A DNA stretch of 64,000 bases from Orobanche coerulescens (Eukaryota > Streptophyta > Magnoliopsida > Lamiales > Orobanchaceae), in the NCBI GenBank assembly GCA_033398695.1, contig CM065817.1, positions 62,856,001 through 62,920,000 on the forward strand. The letters are read 5' to 3'. Under the pieces are notes generated by a model. It did no database searches. It saw nothing but the letters and a program-made list of their open reading frames with translations, and had not been told where the DNA came from. This document shows, in pieces, positions 22,619-32,590 of the stretch (position 1 is the stretch's first letter; the number at the start of each line of letters is the position of its first letter). Made by a program: the position numbers and the translations under genes.

Positions 22619-23007
22619 GATATCTCATATCTAGCAGTCCTACTGTGTTCTCCATAAAGTTCGATCAAGTGTACGAGAATCTGCCTAGCAGAAGTCATTT
22701 TCTCGTGCGCTCTCTACAGCTCATTAGTCATTGAGACCATCATAAAGCCACGGACTAGCACGTCATCCTTGACCCATTTTTGATGGACGTCAATATCTTC
22801 CTGATTACCCCTGGTTCGGATGGGAGTCGGTGGAATGTCCGTCTCCAAGACGTATCCCAAAGACTCCATACTGAGTACAATCATTAGATTCCGCAACCAG
22901 TCAACAAAATTGGGGCCAGTTAGGATATTCTTTTCAAGTAGTATTGCAAGTGGGTTTTTAGCAATTTTAGAGAGATTCATTTTCGTTTTCTGCAAAGATT
23001 TAAACAA
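22619..23007 (-). pseudogene. Copia H gag N-terminus
   Basis: MNLSKIAKNPLAILLEKNIL then TGPNFVDWLRNLMIVLS is a typical Copia gag N-terminus; the Met at about 22980 is the likely start. The open stretch ends near 22714 and the next 100 bases, before 22601, carry stops. Confidence 0.75.
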
Positions 23008-24668
23008 GATTAAATTAGTGACTTGTTTAATTATGACCGAGTATAGAATTTAAGGGTTTGTATAATTCTTGTCTCAGCTCCCACTAATTTTATTGGAACT
23101 ATACACTCCCATGTTATAATCCAAAAGTCATGGCAAGATCGACTTCTTAGTGGTGATCAAGTTCTTTACAAATTTTAACAGACGCAACCTATCAGGTTTC
23201 TTGCCAATTAGTTTCTGTAAAGTGGTGTCTAACACCAACCCGTCTAACGGATGATTTGATCTTCTTTTACTCATAGTCTTCATGCCCTCAACCTATCAGG
23301 TTTCTTGGCAATCTAGACTATCTAAGTTGTTGACCAACAACGTCTATCGATTTGACTATTGAATCTCACCCGGCAACCTATCAGGTTTCTAGGGGCGAAA
23401 TTTATCACCAACCGAAGGCATCTAATGCACTCAAGAATTTTTCAACCTCTACCAAATGTACTACCCCGATAACTCGGAAGCAGAGCACACCAGCTCGGGT
23501 ATCAATTTTCTACGAGTTTCATGAAGGGTAGGAAACCTCGTAACCTTTTTCAAACTTAGTATGTTTGTTGTCGGGAGAATTTCGCGATTAATGTTACACT
23601 TTGCACATTAATTCATTTATACGCGCATTGGTTTGTCAATCATTCAAAATGAAAAACAGAAAACAGTAACCTAGTTACTACCAACATATAGCTCATGGAC
23701 CGAATTCCTAAGTACTGGGCCAAGCGAATGACCTAATAAATAAAAAAAAAGCAGTCTGCGATTCTTCGTCTTCTCGGTCGGTTGTCTTCGGTCTTCATCA
23801 TACCCAAAATAATAATTACATCATTGAAAAATTGCATCCTATACAAATTTTTCTAGTAAATATAAATATGCTCAAAACGGCCTTTACAACCCAATCGAAT
23901 CGAACAAATCAAAAACTAAGTCCACGAGCTATATCACCATCACATAAGGATTCCATACAACATGTAATGGCAACGAAATTAAATAATTAATTTTAATCTA
24001 AATTAATCCAATTAATCTATAAAATTAATCTATTCAATTTCTACTATATTAATCCAATTAATATAAAGTGGCATTAAAAATAAATAATCAATTAATATAT
24101 TAATCCAATCAATATAAAATTAATCTATTCAATTTTAATGGTATTAATCCAATTATTACTAATAATCGTCATTTTAATTCGTTCGAAGTAATCCCCCCCC
24201 CCAACCCCCCAAAAAAAAATATTCTCGTTTAATTTATTTCCCTTAACTCAAAAATATTCCAAATATTAATTTAGTCAAATTAAAATCCAATTTAAATTTC
24301 GGGAAATAATTACAACGAAATATAAACTAAAACGGAGTCCCGGATAATCCAGTTTTAGGCCCAGCCCGCGGCCCGATTCAAAATCGGACCAAAAAGCCGA
24401 GGGCTGCCTGGCCGATCCATGCTCGACAGCCTATGGCCGAGTCATGGCCGAGCATGCTCCGCAGCCTGGGCAGGCAGCCCAGGTAGTGCTGCCAGCACCA
24501 CTGCCGGCAGCCCCGTTTCTTCGTTTTTCGGCTTGTTTCCAAAAATGTGATGCTACAACGAACAATTTAAAAATCTACGATTATACCAAATATGATTCTA
24601 AATCATAAACATCATCTATAAGCATTCAAAATGGACAAATAATCGTATATACGGTATCATTGGCCTAT
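23008..24668 (-). other. Copia H leader (1.66 kb, non-coding)
   Basis: No domain is visible. It includes three copies of a short hairpin motif (see 23186-23390), a C-rich then A-rich run at about 24189-24220, and a GC-rich block at 24360-24525 with many GCCGA/TGGCCG words. Confidence 0.55.
23186..23390 (-). repeat. Three dispersed AACCTATCAGGTTTCT hairpin motifs in Copia H leader
   Basis: The 16-base motif occurs at about 23187, 23291 and 23374, with spacing near 100 and 83 bases. Each has 5-bp arms AACCT/AGGTT around a 3-base loop. They lie between the primer site and gag. Confidence 0.75.
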
Positions 24669-24680
24669 CTCTGATACCAC
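24669..24680 (-). other. Copia H primer-binding site
   Basis: The minus strand reads GTGGTATCAGAG directly after the LTR end AATCCCAACA. This matches the 3' end of initiator Met tRNA. Confidence 0.8.
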
Positions 24681-24837
24681 TGTTGGGATTCCAAAAATAA
24701 AACGAAATACGCAGCGGAAAATAAAAACGAATCCCAAACAGGATCGATCAAGTAACGTATAGGAAAATATAAATACGAAGATAAAGATCATACCCTTGAA
24801 GCCTTTAAAATAAATCTTCGTAAATATGGATGACGAT
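24681..24837 (-). repeat. Copia H 5' LTR, U5 end (split by element A)
   Basis: 157 bp ending at the primer site, homologous to 4039-4200 of Copia C. It is cut by element A at ACGAT (24833-24837). Confidence 0.8.
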
Positions 24838-25830
24838 TGACACGCTTTTAGTGTAACTATCGCAAGTGCACGATATCGTATCAAGTAGTAAAGTGGACTT
24901 TTTGAGTCCGGTTTATCGATCTCACAAGGAAGTTTTGTTATAATTTGAATTATACACTATTAGTCTATTTTTATAGATACTTAAGATGAGTGAAACACAC
25001 AATTAAAAAGTTTGGTTTAATAATTGCAAAGAAATTGCAATAATAGTTCTAATATTATAAGGAAATAAAAATATAGTACTAATAATAGATTTATTAAACG
25101 ATAAATTGAAATAGTTGGGATTACAAACTTAGTTCGTCATTAGTTATAAAAGGTGTATTGGAGATCATAAAATGAATTTACTTATTATGTTGTGTAGATT
25201 CGATTTTCCTTAAAAAGACGGTTTCTCTTTCGAACTATAAAACGCCCTTTACATATTGAATCAATCCACTATATTTCTATGTTGATTGGCTTCAATACAT
25301 AGCATTAGGATTTATGAAAATAACTCAAAGAATCATCTAAGGACTAGGGGTATATTTCTATCCCCTAGAACAACTTAGAGTGAAGATCATTTGATCTAAT
25401 CAAACATATTTTCTTTCGAAACATATGAAGACCATAAATATCGTCATTTATTGGCCAAATAAATAAAGATTGTTAAAACAATGAAAATCACACACAATAA
25501 TAAGTAATTCACAATAGATCTTTTATACAAACATAAATAACATGACTAACCTTGTTTATAATCCCAACTTAAGATTACTTAGCCCATAAAGGGTTTATTA
25601 CACATATTACAAGCTTGTGTGGTCATTATTAGTTGAATCAAGAGAAAGAATTGATCCTAACTCCCTTAGTAGATAAAGGAGATAGAAACAATAAACTCTC
25701 TGAACAACATATATTATACCACACTCAAAGATCACTCAAGAACACAAGTGTGTTCTTCACAAAAAGAAAAGTTCACAAAAAAATGGAAAATTATAAGTTG
25801 AATCATGAATGATGATGGATCTAAGGGGTC

Positions 25831-25839
25831 TATTTATAC
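25831..25839 (-). promoter_or_regulatory. TATA box of element A 3' LTR
   Basis: The minus strand reads GTATAAATAGACC. The 5' LTR has the same at 36189-36197. The palindrome cluster lies about 130-270 bases upstream. Confidence 0.6.
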
Positions 25840-25965
25840 ACCTAAAGTCATCTAATAGCTCCAAAATTCCAATATTATTACAATAGATCGGATCAATGCC
25901 AGCCATCCCCTCAATAATAGACCAAAAGTATAAAAAATTATACAATGATCAAAAATCTGCCAAGA

Positions 25966-26105
25966 GTTACGGCCCTAACATTGAGGAGTTACGGCCGTAA
26001 CTTGGATGACTTACGGCCGTAACATTGAGTAGTTACGGCCGTAACATGGCTACGTTTTTCTGCATTTGTGAGTTACGCCCGTATGTTATGATGTTACGCC
26101 CGTAT
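25966..26105 (-). repeat. TTACGGCCGTAA palindrome cluster, element A 3' LTR
   Basis: About six units of AGTTACGGCCGTAAC or variants (the last two TTACGCCCGTA) occur in 140 bases. The corresponding cluster in the 5' LTR is at 36324-36463, with different point changes. Confidence 0.8.
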
Positions 26106-26473
26106 GGAGTTTCAGACTTCATTTTCAGCCCAGAAATTTCTGACTTTTGCGTTTTCGCCCCAAATCTTCTTCAGATGATAACTTTTGATATATAACTCAG
26201 ATTTTGAATCCGGAAAGACTGCCGAACTCGTCTCGGAAAGCCCTACAACATGAATACATAAAAATTCAACAAATAGAATATTTTATAAACATGTTATTTC
26301 TTGAGTAAATCAGTAATTCAATCCGATTAAGACTAGATTTACATCTTTATCCGATAAAAATAAAATTATTAAAAACTAATTAATTAAAAGCAAAAAACGA
26401 GTAAACTAGCTCAATTATGGGTGAAATTTATCGATACAAATCATGGATAAGTGTATAAAACTGACACTTATCA

Positions 26474-26486
26474 CACCCCCAAACTT
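26474..26486 (-). other. Element A polypurine tract
   Basis: The minus strand AAGTTTGGGGGTG abuts the LTR start TGATAAG. A second similar tract, CAAGTTTGGGGGGTGG, lies at 27641-27657. Confidence 0.75.
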
Positions 26487-28056
26487 AAATTCTTGCTAGT
26501 CCCGAGCAAGACTCTTATTAATCACACTCCAAAAAAAAAAAAAAAAATAATACACAAAACTAATAATACACACAAAAATTAAAATATAAAAAAAAGAAAA
26601 GGAGATCAAAATGCCATTAATACACAACAACCAGCTTTATACAGTAGATAGAAATGAATCAAGATTCAAAATAAATCTAGTAATGTTTTTGAAGTTAAAA
26701 CACGGTTTTTATTTTGTAATTCCAAATTCAAGGTTTTCCCCCCCCAAAAGGTTGATTATTTCTTTCCCACTCGTGATATACACGACTCCCTTTAATGGTT
26801 GCTCTCGACCACTCGTTTATTTTTCGACTCAATATGAAGAAGAATATTAGTGGCGTCATCAAATATTGTGATTTTCACAAAATTGAGTGTATTGAAATCC
26901 AGCCGCTAATTAATTCAAATCTGCTCATAAACTACATCCCTTTTAGTGATAGCTTTCACACCGTTATTTGCTAACATGTAGCTCTTTTCACTAACACAAT
27001 TTCTATCTCATTTTTTTTAAAAGGTGATAGCTTTCACACCGTTATTTGCTAACGTGTAGCTCTTTTCACCAATTTTTCTGAGACGGTAGCTACGCACCAA
27101 CAATGGTTAGTCCTTTATTTTTCGCAAAATTTAAGACCCCAAAATTAGGCAGCTGTTGCTGCTCAACACTTCTCCTTTTCGTCACTTTTTTTTTTAGGTG
27201 ATAGCTTTCACACCGTTATTTGCTAATGTGTAGCTCTTTTCACCAATGACTCATTTTTTTTTTCTTAGGGAATAGAATTTTTGCAGAAAATCATTTTTTA
27301 GTTAAGCATGAAAAATCAAAAACTCCACAAATTAAGTAAATTTCAGTTTTATTTTTCATCAACCAATTGATTCTTCTTTTCTCAAGGTAACGAATGACTC
27401 GATTTTATATGATAATTACAAGGCTTGGAAAGAGAGATTAAGGCTCAAAAATTTTGGAATATACAATTTTTTTAACCGGTTAAAATGATTTTTAGAAACT
27501 TGTATATAGCTATTTTATTGGTGTTATGGCCAGATCTAGAAATCTCAGAAATCAAAATACTATATATATATATAAAAAAAAAATTAAGGCAAATAACAAA
27601 TAACCAAATCAATCAAAACACACCAAAATAATTAAACAAACCACCCCCCAAACTTGAAAATAAAACTGTCCTCAGTTTAAAAATAAAAAATAAAAATCAA
27701 TGCAGAAAAGCAGAATACTCCCTGTTAAGAAAGTTGATGTCTGAGCTAACGCCTGTTAGAATCTGCAAGAGAATAAATATACGAGGCACACAACAAAATA
27801 AAATAAAATATACTCGTAAGTATAACACAATTTTTAAGATGCGCATCAAGAAAGTCCGAAGAGTCGCCTTACGCTGCCATCAAAGTTTTTATAAAAGCAA
27901 AACACGCAATAAAAATTACAGCAATAAAATAACAATACATAAATCGCGAATAGATGCGCGTCAAGAGATCAAGAAGAAACTCCTTAAGCTGCCATCATTT
28001 AGCACGATTATTACACACGACAGAAAGTAAAAATACAAGAGGTCCGACATGGGTTA
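26487..28056 (-). other. Element A 3' non-coding region
   Basis: 1.57 kb without recognisable coding sequence. It includes a three-copy repeat (26946-27245), an internal polypurine tract (27641-27657), and a pair of diverged direct repeats around GATGGCAGC at about 27845-27890 and 27957-28005. Long repeat-bearing 3' non-coding regions are known for Athila/Tat-type elements. Confidence 0.65.
26946..27245 (-). repeat. Three spaced copies of a 46-50 bp repeat in element A 3' region
   Basis: Copies start at 26946, 27024 and 27198 with GTGATAGCTTTCACACCGTT and end with TAGCTCTTTTCACC. Intervening sequences are T-rich and not repeated. Confidence 0.8.
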
Positions 28057-28713
28057 TCAAAGGGAGAGGAATGAATCCACTTTTCGTTTTCTCACGGTAA
28101 AATCTTCTACCCAGACAATTTTAGCTAGAGCTGGATCTGGTTGAGGAACAAATTCATTGAGTTTTTTGATTAGTTCTTCTGGTGTTGTTGCAACGACTAT
28201 GATTCGTTTAGCACGCTCGGAAATAAAACCCTTTTCAGCAGAGTAGTCGATGAAAGACAGTAAACCATCAAAGAAACCATTAACCTTAAGCACACCTATT
28301 GGTTTTTGATGAACATTTAGCTGGGCTCTGGTAACTACATGAAAAAGTTCCTGAAGGGTGCCAAAACCACCGGGAAGGGTGATAAAGGCGCCAGAATTAT
28401 TTATCATGTGAGTTATGCGATCTTGCATATTTACAGATCTAAACTAATCTCCAATAGTTGACCCGGTGATTTTACTTTCAGCCAGAGGTTTTGGGATTAT
28501 TCCCAACACTCTTACTCCTTCCATATAGGCAGAAGCAGCAGCTCGTCCCATTAATCCTAGACGTCCTCCTCCGTAAACTACATGAATGCATTTTTCTCCT
28601 AAGGTACGACCCAAGTTGTGGGCTGCTTCAGTAAAGCATGCCTCTTTTCCAGAACTAGCTCCACCAAAAATGCAGACTGTGTTAAATTTTTTTGTGGAAG
28701 ATGATGACTCCAT
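28057..28713 (-). pseudogene. LOG-like: Captured LOG-type cytokinin riboside 5'-monophosphate phosphoribohydrolase, one in-frame stop
   Basis: LOG enzymes release active cytokinin bases from their riboside monophosphates in the cytosol. The frame from ATG at 28713 (MESSSSTKKFNTVCIFGGAS) runs through YGGGRLGLMG, GIIPKPLAE, MQDRITHM (Arg at the family's conserved position) and PGGFGTLQELF, matching the PGGxGTxxE signature. It ends at 28057 after 218 sense codons, the normal family length. The only lesion is TAG at 28444-28446, where group members commonly have Glu (GAG), before the catalytic region. There are no introns, while plant LOG genes I know of have several. It lies inside element A, between protease and the 3' tract, in the same orientation. 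Confidence 0.88.
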
Positions 28714-28792
28714 TTTTGAAAACAAATTATTTAGAGAGAAACAGAGAAAAGTGCAAGTTTGAGGGATGAATGAAAGAAACAAGCACAATGTT

Positions 28793-28800
28793 TATTTATA
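28793..28800 (-). promoter_or_regulatory. Possible TATA box upstream of the LOG-like frame
   Basis: The minus strand reads TTCTATAAATAAAC, about 80 bases before the ATG at 28713, followed by a CT-rich stretch resembling a plant 5' UTR. This is a motif match only. Confidence 0.4.
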
Positions 28801-29108
28801 GAAGAAAAAGAAGGTAAAAATTGTTTAACAAGTTTGTGATTGCGTTGATTGCGCTTCAACTACTCAATAGAATAATGAAAGCATTTATCGCGTATCACAT
28901 TTTTTATTCAGAAAATCTCACCTTACGACAAAAATAAAAGATACTTACGTGTATGTACAGTAGTTGTGATTGTGGCTCACATATTCCTCTGATTTTACGT
29001 TCAGAAACGGCTTAAACACCTTCTAAGAGTTGGGGAGAAGCTTCCCATCCAATTTTCTTATAAATTGGCAAACTAGGGTCTTTTAACGTCAGATTCCCAA
29101 GACGTTGT
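28801..29108 (-). other. Element A junction between protease and LOG-like insert
   Basis: About 29108-28970 still shows fragments of retroelement-like coding sequence out of frame. From about 28960 down to 28801 the sequence is AT-rich and non-coding, and probably belongs to the captured LOG upstream region. The exact border cannot be fixed without a relative that lacks the insert. Confidence 0.4.
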
Positions 29109-30500
29109 TCATATTCTGGCATCAATTGCATCAATTTTTAGACAGTAATCATCTGTGGAGGGATGATTCAAAGTTTTTAGGACTTTGAAGGTGGCATGTT
29201 CGTCTTGCACTCTAAGAATTAGCTTTCCTTCGTAGACGTCAATAAGAGCATGTCCGGTTGCAAGAAATGGCCGTCCCAAGATAATAGGAATATCCTGATC
29301 TTCCTCCATGTCAAGGGTGATAAAATCTGCAGGAAATATAAATTTATCAACCTTGATTAGCACATCTTCTATTATCCCATGTGGATATTTGATTGACCGA
29401 TCGGCTAACTGCAGTGAAACTGTTGTTGCTTTTGCTTCTCCCAAGTTTAGTTTGTTGAAAATTGACAGGGGCATCAAATTGATACTTGCCCCTAAATCAC
29501 AAAGAGCTTTGTCAATATTCACTTCACCAATTGTACACGGGATTGTAAAAGTTCCCGGATCTTTTAGCTTGGGTGGCAACTTCTTTTGTAGTATTGCGCT
29601 ACATCCCTCTGTTAGCACGACAGTTTCATATTCTTCAAGCCTTCGTTTGTTAGAAAGAATATCTTTCATAAATTTGGCATAACTTGGCATTTGTGCTAGA
29701 GCATCGGCAAAAGGTATGTTGATGTGTAGCTTTTTGAAAATTTCCACAAATTTGCCGAATTGCGCATCGAGCTTGTGATTCTTCAACCGTTGAGGAAACG
29801 GGATAGGTGAAACATAATATTTGGCAGCAACTGGACCTTTTTGAGATGAATGTCCTGATTCAGATTCTGTTTCTATTTCTCGACTTTGTTTATTTTTTTG
29901 TTTTGTCAGATGATTTTCCACAGAAATCTCAGGCAATTGCACTCCACTTCTTGTTGTGATAGCCTGGACACTCTCCCTTGGATTTACCTCTGTATTACTA
30001 GGTAACATTCCGTGGGATCTTTCGGAAAGTATTTTGGCCATTTGGCCAAGTTGTGTCCAGATTTTTAATTGAAGCATCATTGCGTTGTTGATACTTCAGT
30101 TGTTGTTCGGCTAGCTTCGTGATTGCTTCTTCCCACCCGGGCTTCTTTTCTTGATGCGTTGGATTCAACACATTGTTGTTGTTTGCATAAGAAAAATTTG
30201 GATGATTTTTGTACCCTGGATTGTATGTTGGCCCGTAAGGATTGTATGCTTGCCTTTGGAAATTCTGAGCATAGGCCACTTGTTCTGGTGGTGGGAATGA
30301 CTGCTCCTGTTGCGCTAAGGGACACATAGTGCTGTTGTGAGTTGCTCCACAAATTTCACATGAAAGAGTTGAAACTTGTGGAGTTTGCATCGTCTTCACA
30401 GATTGAGGAGTTGAAAAAGACATGTCCTCGACTTTCTTTGATAAAGCTTCAATTTTTGCCAACATAAGTGAATAAGAATCCACTTCAAAAATGCCATTTC
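29109..30500 (-). pseudogene. Element A gag C-terminus and aspartic protease
   Basis: Gag C-terminal part (30483-29998) has a knuckle of form CEICGATHNSTMC (CX2CX3HX4C). A frameshift near 30000-30080 leads to 30080-29109, with AITTRSGVQLPEISVEN, NIPFADALAQMPSYAKFMKD, then ALCDLGASINLMPLS, where DLGA is the Athila/Tat form of the protease active site, and ILGRPFLATGHALIDV. The frame ends at 29109, just after the protease; no RT follows. The left edge is K's insertion site, TSD GTTTC. Confidence 0.87.
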
Positions 30501-30505
30501 GTTTC

Positions 30506-31746
30506 TGTTGTTGCCCAAAATATTTATCCGAAGATTAATACTGCTGGAAGACGGACAACAAACAACAATTGCGGGAGCACTTCCGAGAGAAGATAAATAA
30601 GACAAGATTTGCCGGGTTTGTTAGGCCCGGGCTTGAATGCTCTCGCGAGATGTTATTAATATAAATATTCGTGGATACAAGTATTAATGAGAGAAATCTA
30701 AATACAATGAGTGTAAAAAGACTCTGTTAATCCGGCTCTTGAGCGAAGCTCGGTGTTCTTCGTCCCTGCCGATAGTCTGCTCGAGGAGAAAGGCCGGGAG
30801 AAGAAGGACCGAATGATAGTTGTTGCCAAGAGTTGGAGTTTAGCCAAGTATTATGTATTTTGCTTCTGTATGGTGTGAAATGCGAGAATGCAGAGCCTGA
30901 ATCCAAGTGCAGGCTGCCTTCTTTATATAGGGGTTGAGGTGCCTTGTCTCCTAGTGGGCGATCGCCTTTCGGCCATTAATGTAATGGGGCGATCGTCCTA
31001 AAGGTCACATGGGTTGTCTGCCAAAAGTCTAAGGCTACAGCTGGTAGCCAGCTGTGCGGCCCAATGAGGAGCCAGCACGCGTCCGGAAGTGCTGTCACAG
31101 GAGGTCCCACTTTGTTACTTTCGGCGGATTTTGTCAGTAGGCAAGGTAGGTGACAGGCTGTGGTCACCAGTCTTGTCCGTAAGCTCCTTTTGCAGGCCTG
31201 CGGCCCTGTCGGTAGGTGAGGTAGGTGACAGGTGTGTCAGCGCCTTTTGTGGATCTGCACGTGGGTGCTGTCCTGTGGCTCGGCCTTGGCCGACTGGATG
31301 GCCATCGGCCCAGATCGTCATGATGCGGTCGTCTCTAGCTGGACACCGAGGATCGTCCTCGGCCAGTCACTAAGGGTCGGCACTGGTCGGTCACCAAGGG
31401 TCGGTCGGCAGATGCCGAGAGAGGTCGGTCACCAAGGGTCGGTCGGCAGATGCCGAGAGAGGTCGGTCACCAAGGATCGATCGGCAGATGCCGAGAGAGG
31501 ATCGTCCGCTAGTCGATCGCCAGGAGTCGGTCGCCGAGTACCGAGAGGCGATCGTATCTGAGGTCGATCGCTCGGCACCGGGACTTGTCCTGGGACCTTC
31601 GGTTGGCCGATATAGCTTGTCCGCTGGGTTAAGGCTCGGCCGCCTGGTCGCTGATCGGCAGATCTGCCTTGGCCGCTCGGCAGTGACTCGGTCGCCCGAC
31701 CTCCTAGGCGATCGCCGGTCGGAAGGTGTTAAATCTTGACACAACA
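30506..31746 (-). repeat. Element K 3' LTR (1241 bp)
   Basis: It is bounded by TG...CA, homologous to 2682-3911. It contains three tandem 38-base units at 31385-31498, not present as a triplet in I, and many GGCGATCG words. Confidence 0.9.
31385..31498. repeat. 38-base tandem repeat, three units
   Basis: Units at 31385-31422, 31423-31460 and 31461-31498, beginning GGTCGGTCACCAAGGGTCGG. The first two are identical; the third differs at two positions. Confidence 0.9.
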
Positions 31747-32590
31747 ATTGCCCCCCAGCTTGCTCCTATGATGAATACATGGGGCGAGGTGGTTCTTGCT
31801 GGCGATCGTGTAAGATGAGGACGGGCGATCTTGCTGAGCTGACTTTGGTTTTGGACTTGGGCTATCATGGTCGATTGGCTTAGCTATCTTTCGGTCATGT
31901 ACCTGCAAAAACAACATTTGCCGATCCCCCATGGAAACTTGGTGGTTTCGCTTTGTTTGAGGAATCGTGCACAGTCGCGGAGATCGATGGACCGACTCCA
32001 TGACCGTGTCTTGGTGCGCGAAGACATTGAGTGTCTCGTGACTCACTTTATTATGAGGCTCCTCTGTTAGGCTGCGCCTCGCCTCGTATTTGAACAAAGG
32101 GCGTTCGGTCTCGGTCTAGAGGAGTCCTTGCGCGGGGCAGCGTCGGATGAATCAACTCCACGCCCGCGGCTTGTTAGCTCTGCTTCCACCTCGGCCAGCC
32201 ATGGAGATGGCCGACCTCGACGGTGTACGTTGAGACGGGGTTGTGGCATGTGTCCACTGATTAATGTTGGAGAGCCCTCAGACTACGCCGGCCTCGTATT
32301 TAAACGAAGGGCGGGCGATCTCGGCCGAAAGGGATCTTGCATGGCCGGGCAATGCCCATCGATTGCCAGACCATGGCTTTATGATGTGCCGTGGAGGCGA
32401 TCTTATGCCTTAGTCCGTCATGTTATATGGCCGGATCAGATGGCGATCGTGTCCTCCGGTTGCTTGATGATATAGCGTGATGATCGCGATCGGCCGAAGA
32501 TCGCGATCGTCGCCGCCGCCGATCGCTTTATTCGTAGGTCGATATTGGCGATCGGGCGGGAGATCATCGTCCGGGCGCCGATCGCGCTGC
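31747..32590 (-). other. Element K polypurine tract and non-coding region
   Basis: AGCTGGGGGGCAAT (minus) precedes the 3' LTR. The remaining 830 bases parallel 491-1331 of element I and show no domain. Several small open frames here are shadows caused by GC-rich composition. Confidence 0.65.

Larger units (their letters stand above)
24838..26473 (-). repeat. Element A 3' LTR (1636 bp)
   Basis: It pairs with 35196-36831. On the minus strand it holds palindromes TTACGGCCGTAA (26105 down to 25966), then a TATA box at 25831-25839. Small open frames inside are not genes. Confidence 0.92.

Noticed and set aside
24361..24525. GC-rich block as an rRNA or tRNA fragment
   Set aside because: No tRNA cloverleaf or rRNA core motifs; it is in the Copia H leader.
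28057..28713. LOG as an ordinary host gene surrounded by transposons
   Set aside because: It lies between two LTRs of one element with matching TSD, primer site and polypurine tract, downstream of that element's protease, and has no introns.
32128..32475. GC-rich plus-strand frames in K (and 1762-2275 in I) as possible genes
   Set aside because: They are opposite or beside gag, not conserved in frame between I and K, and have no recognisable domain.
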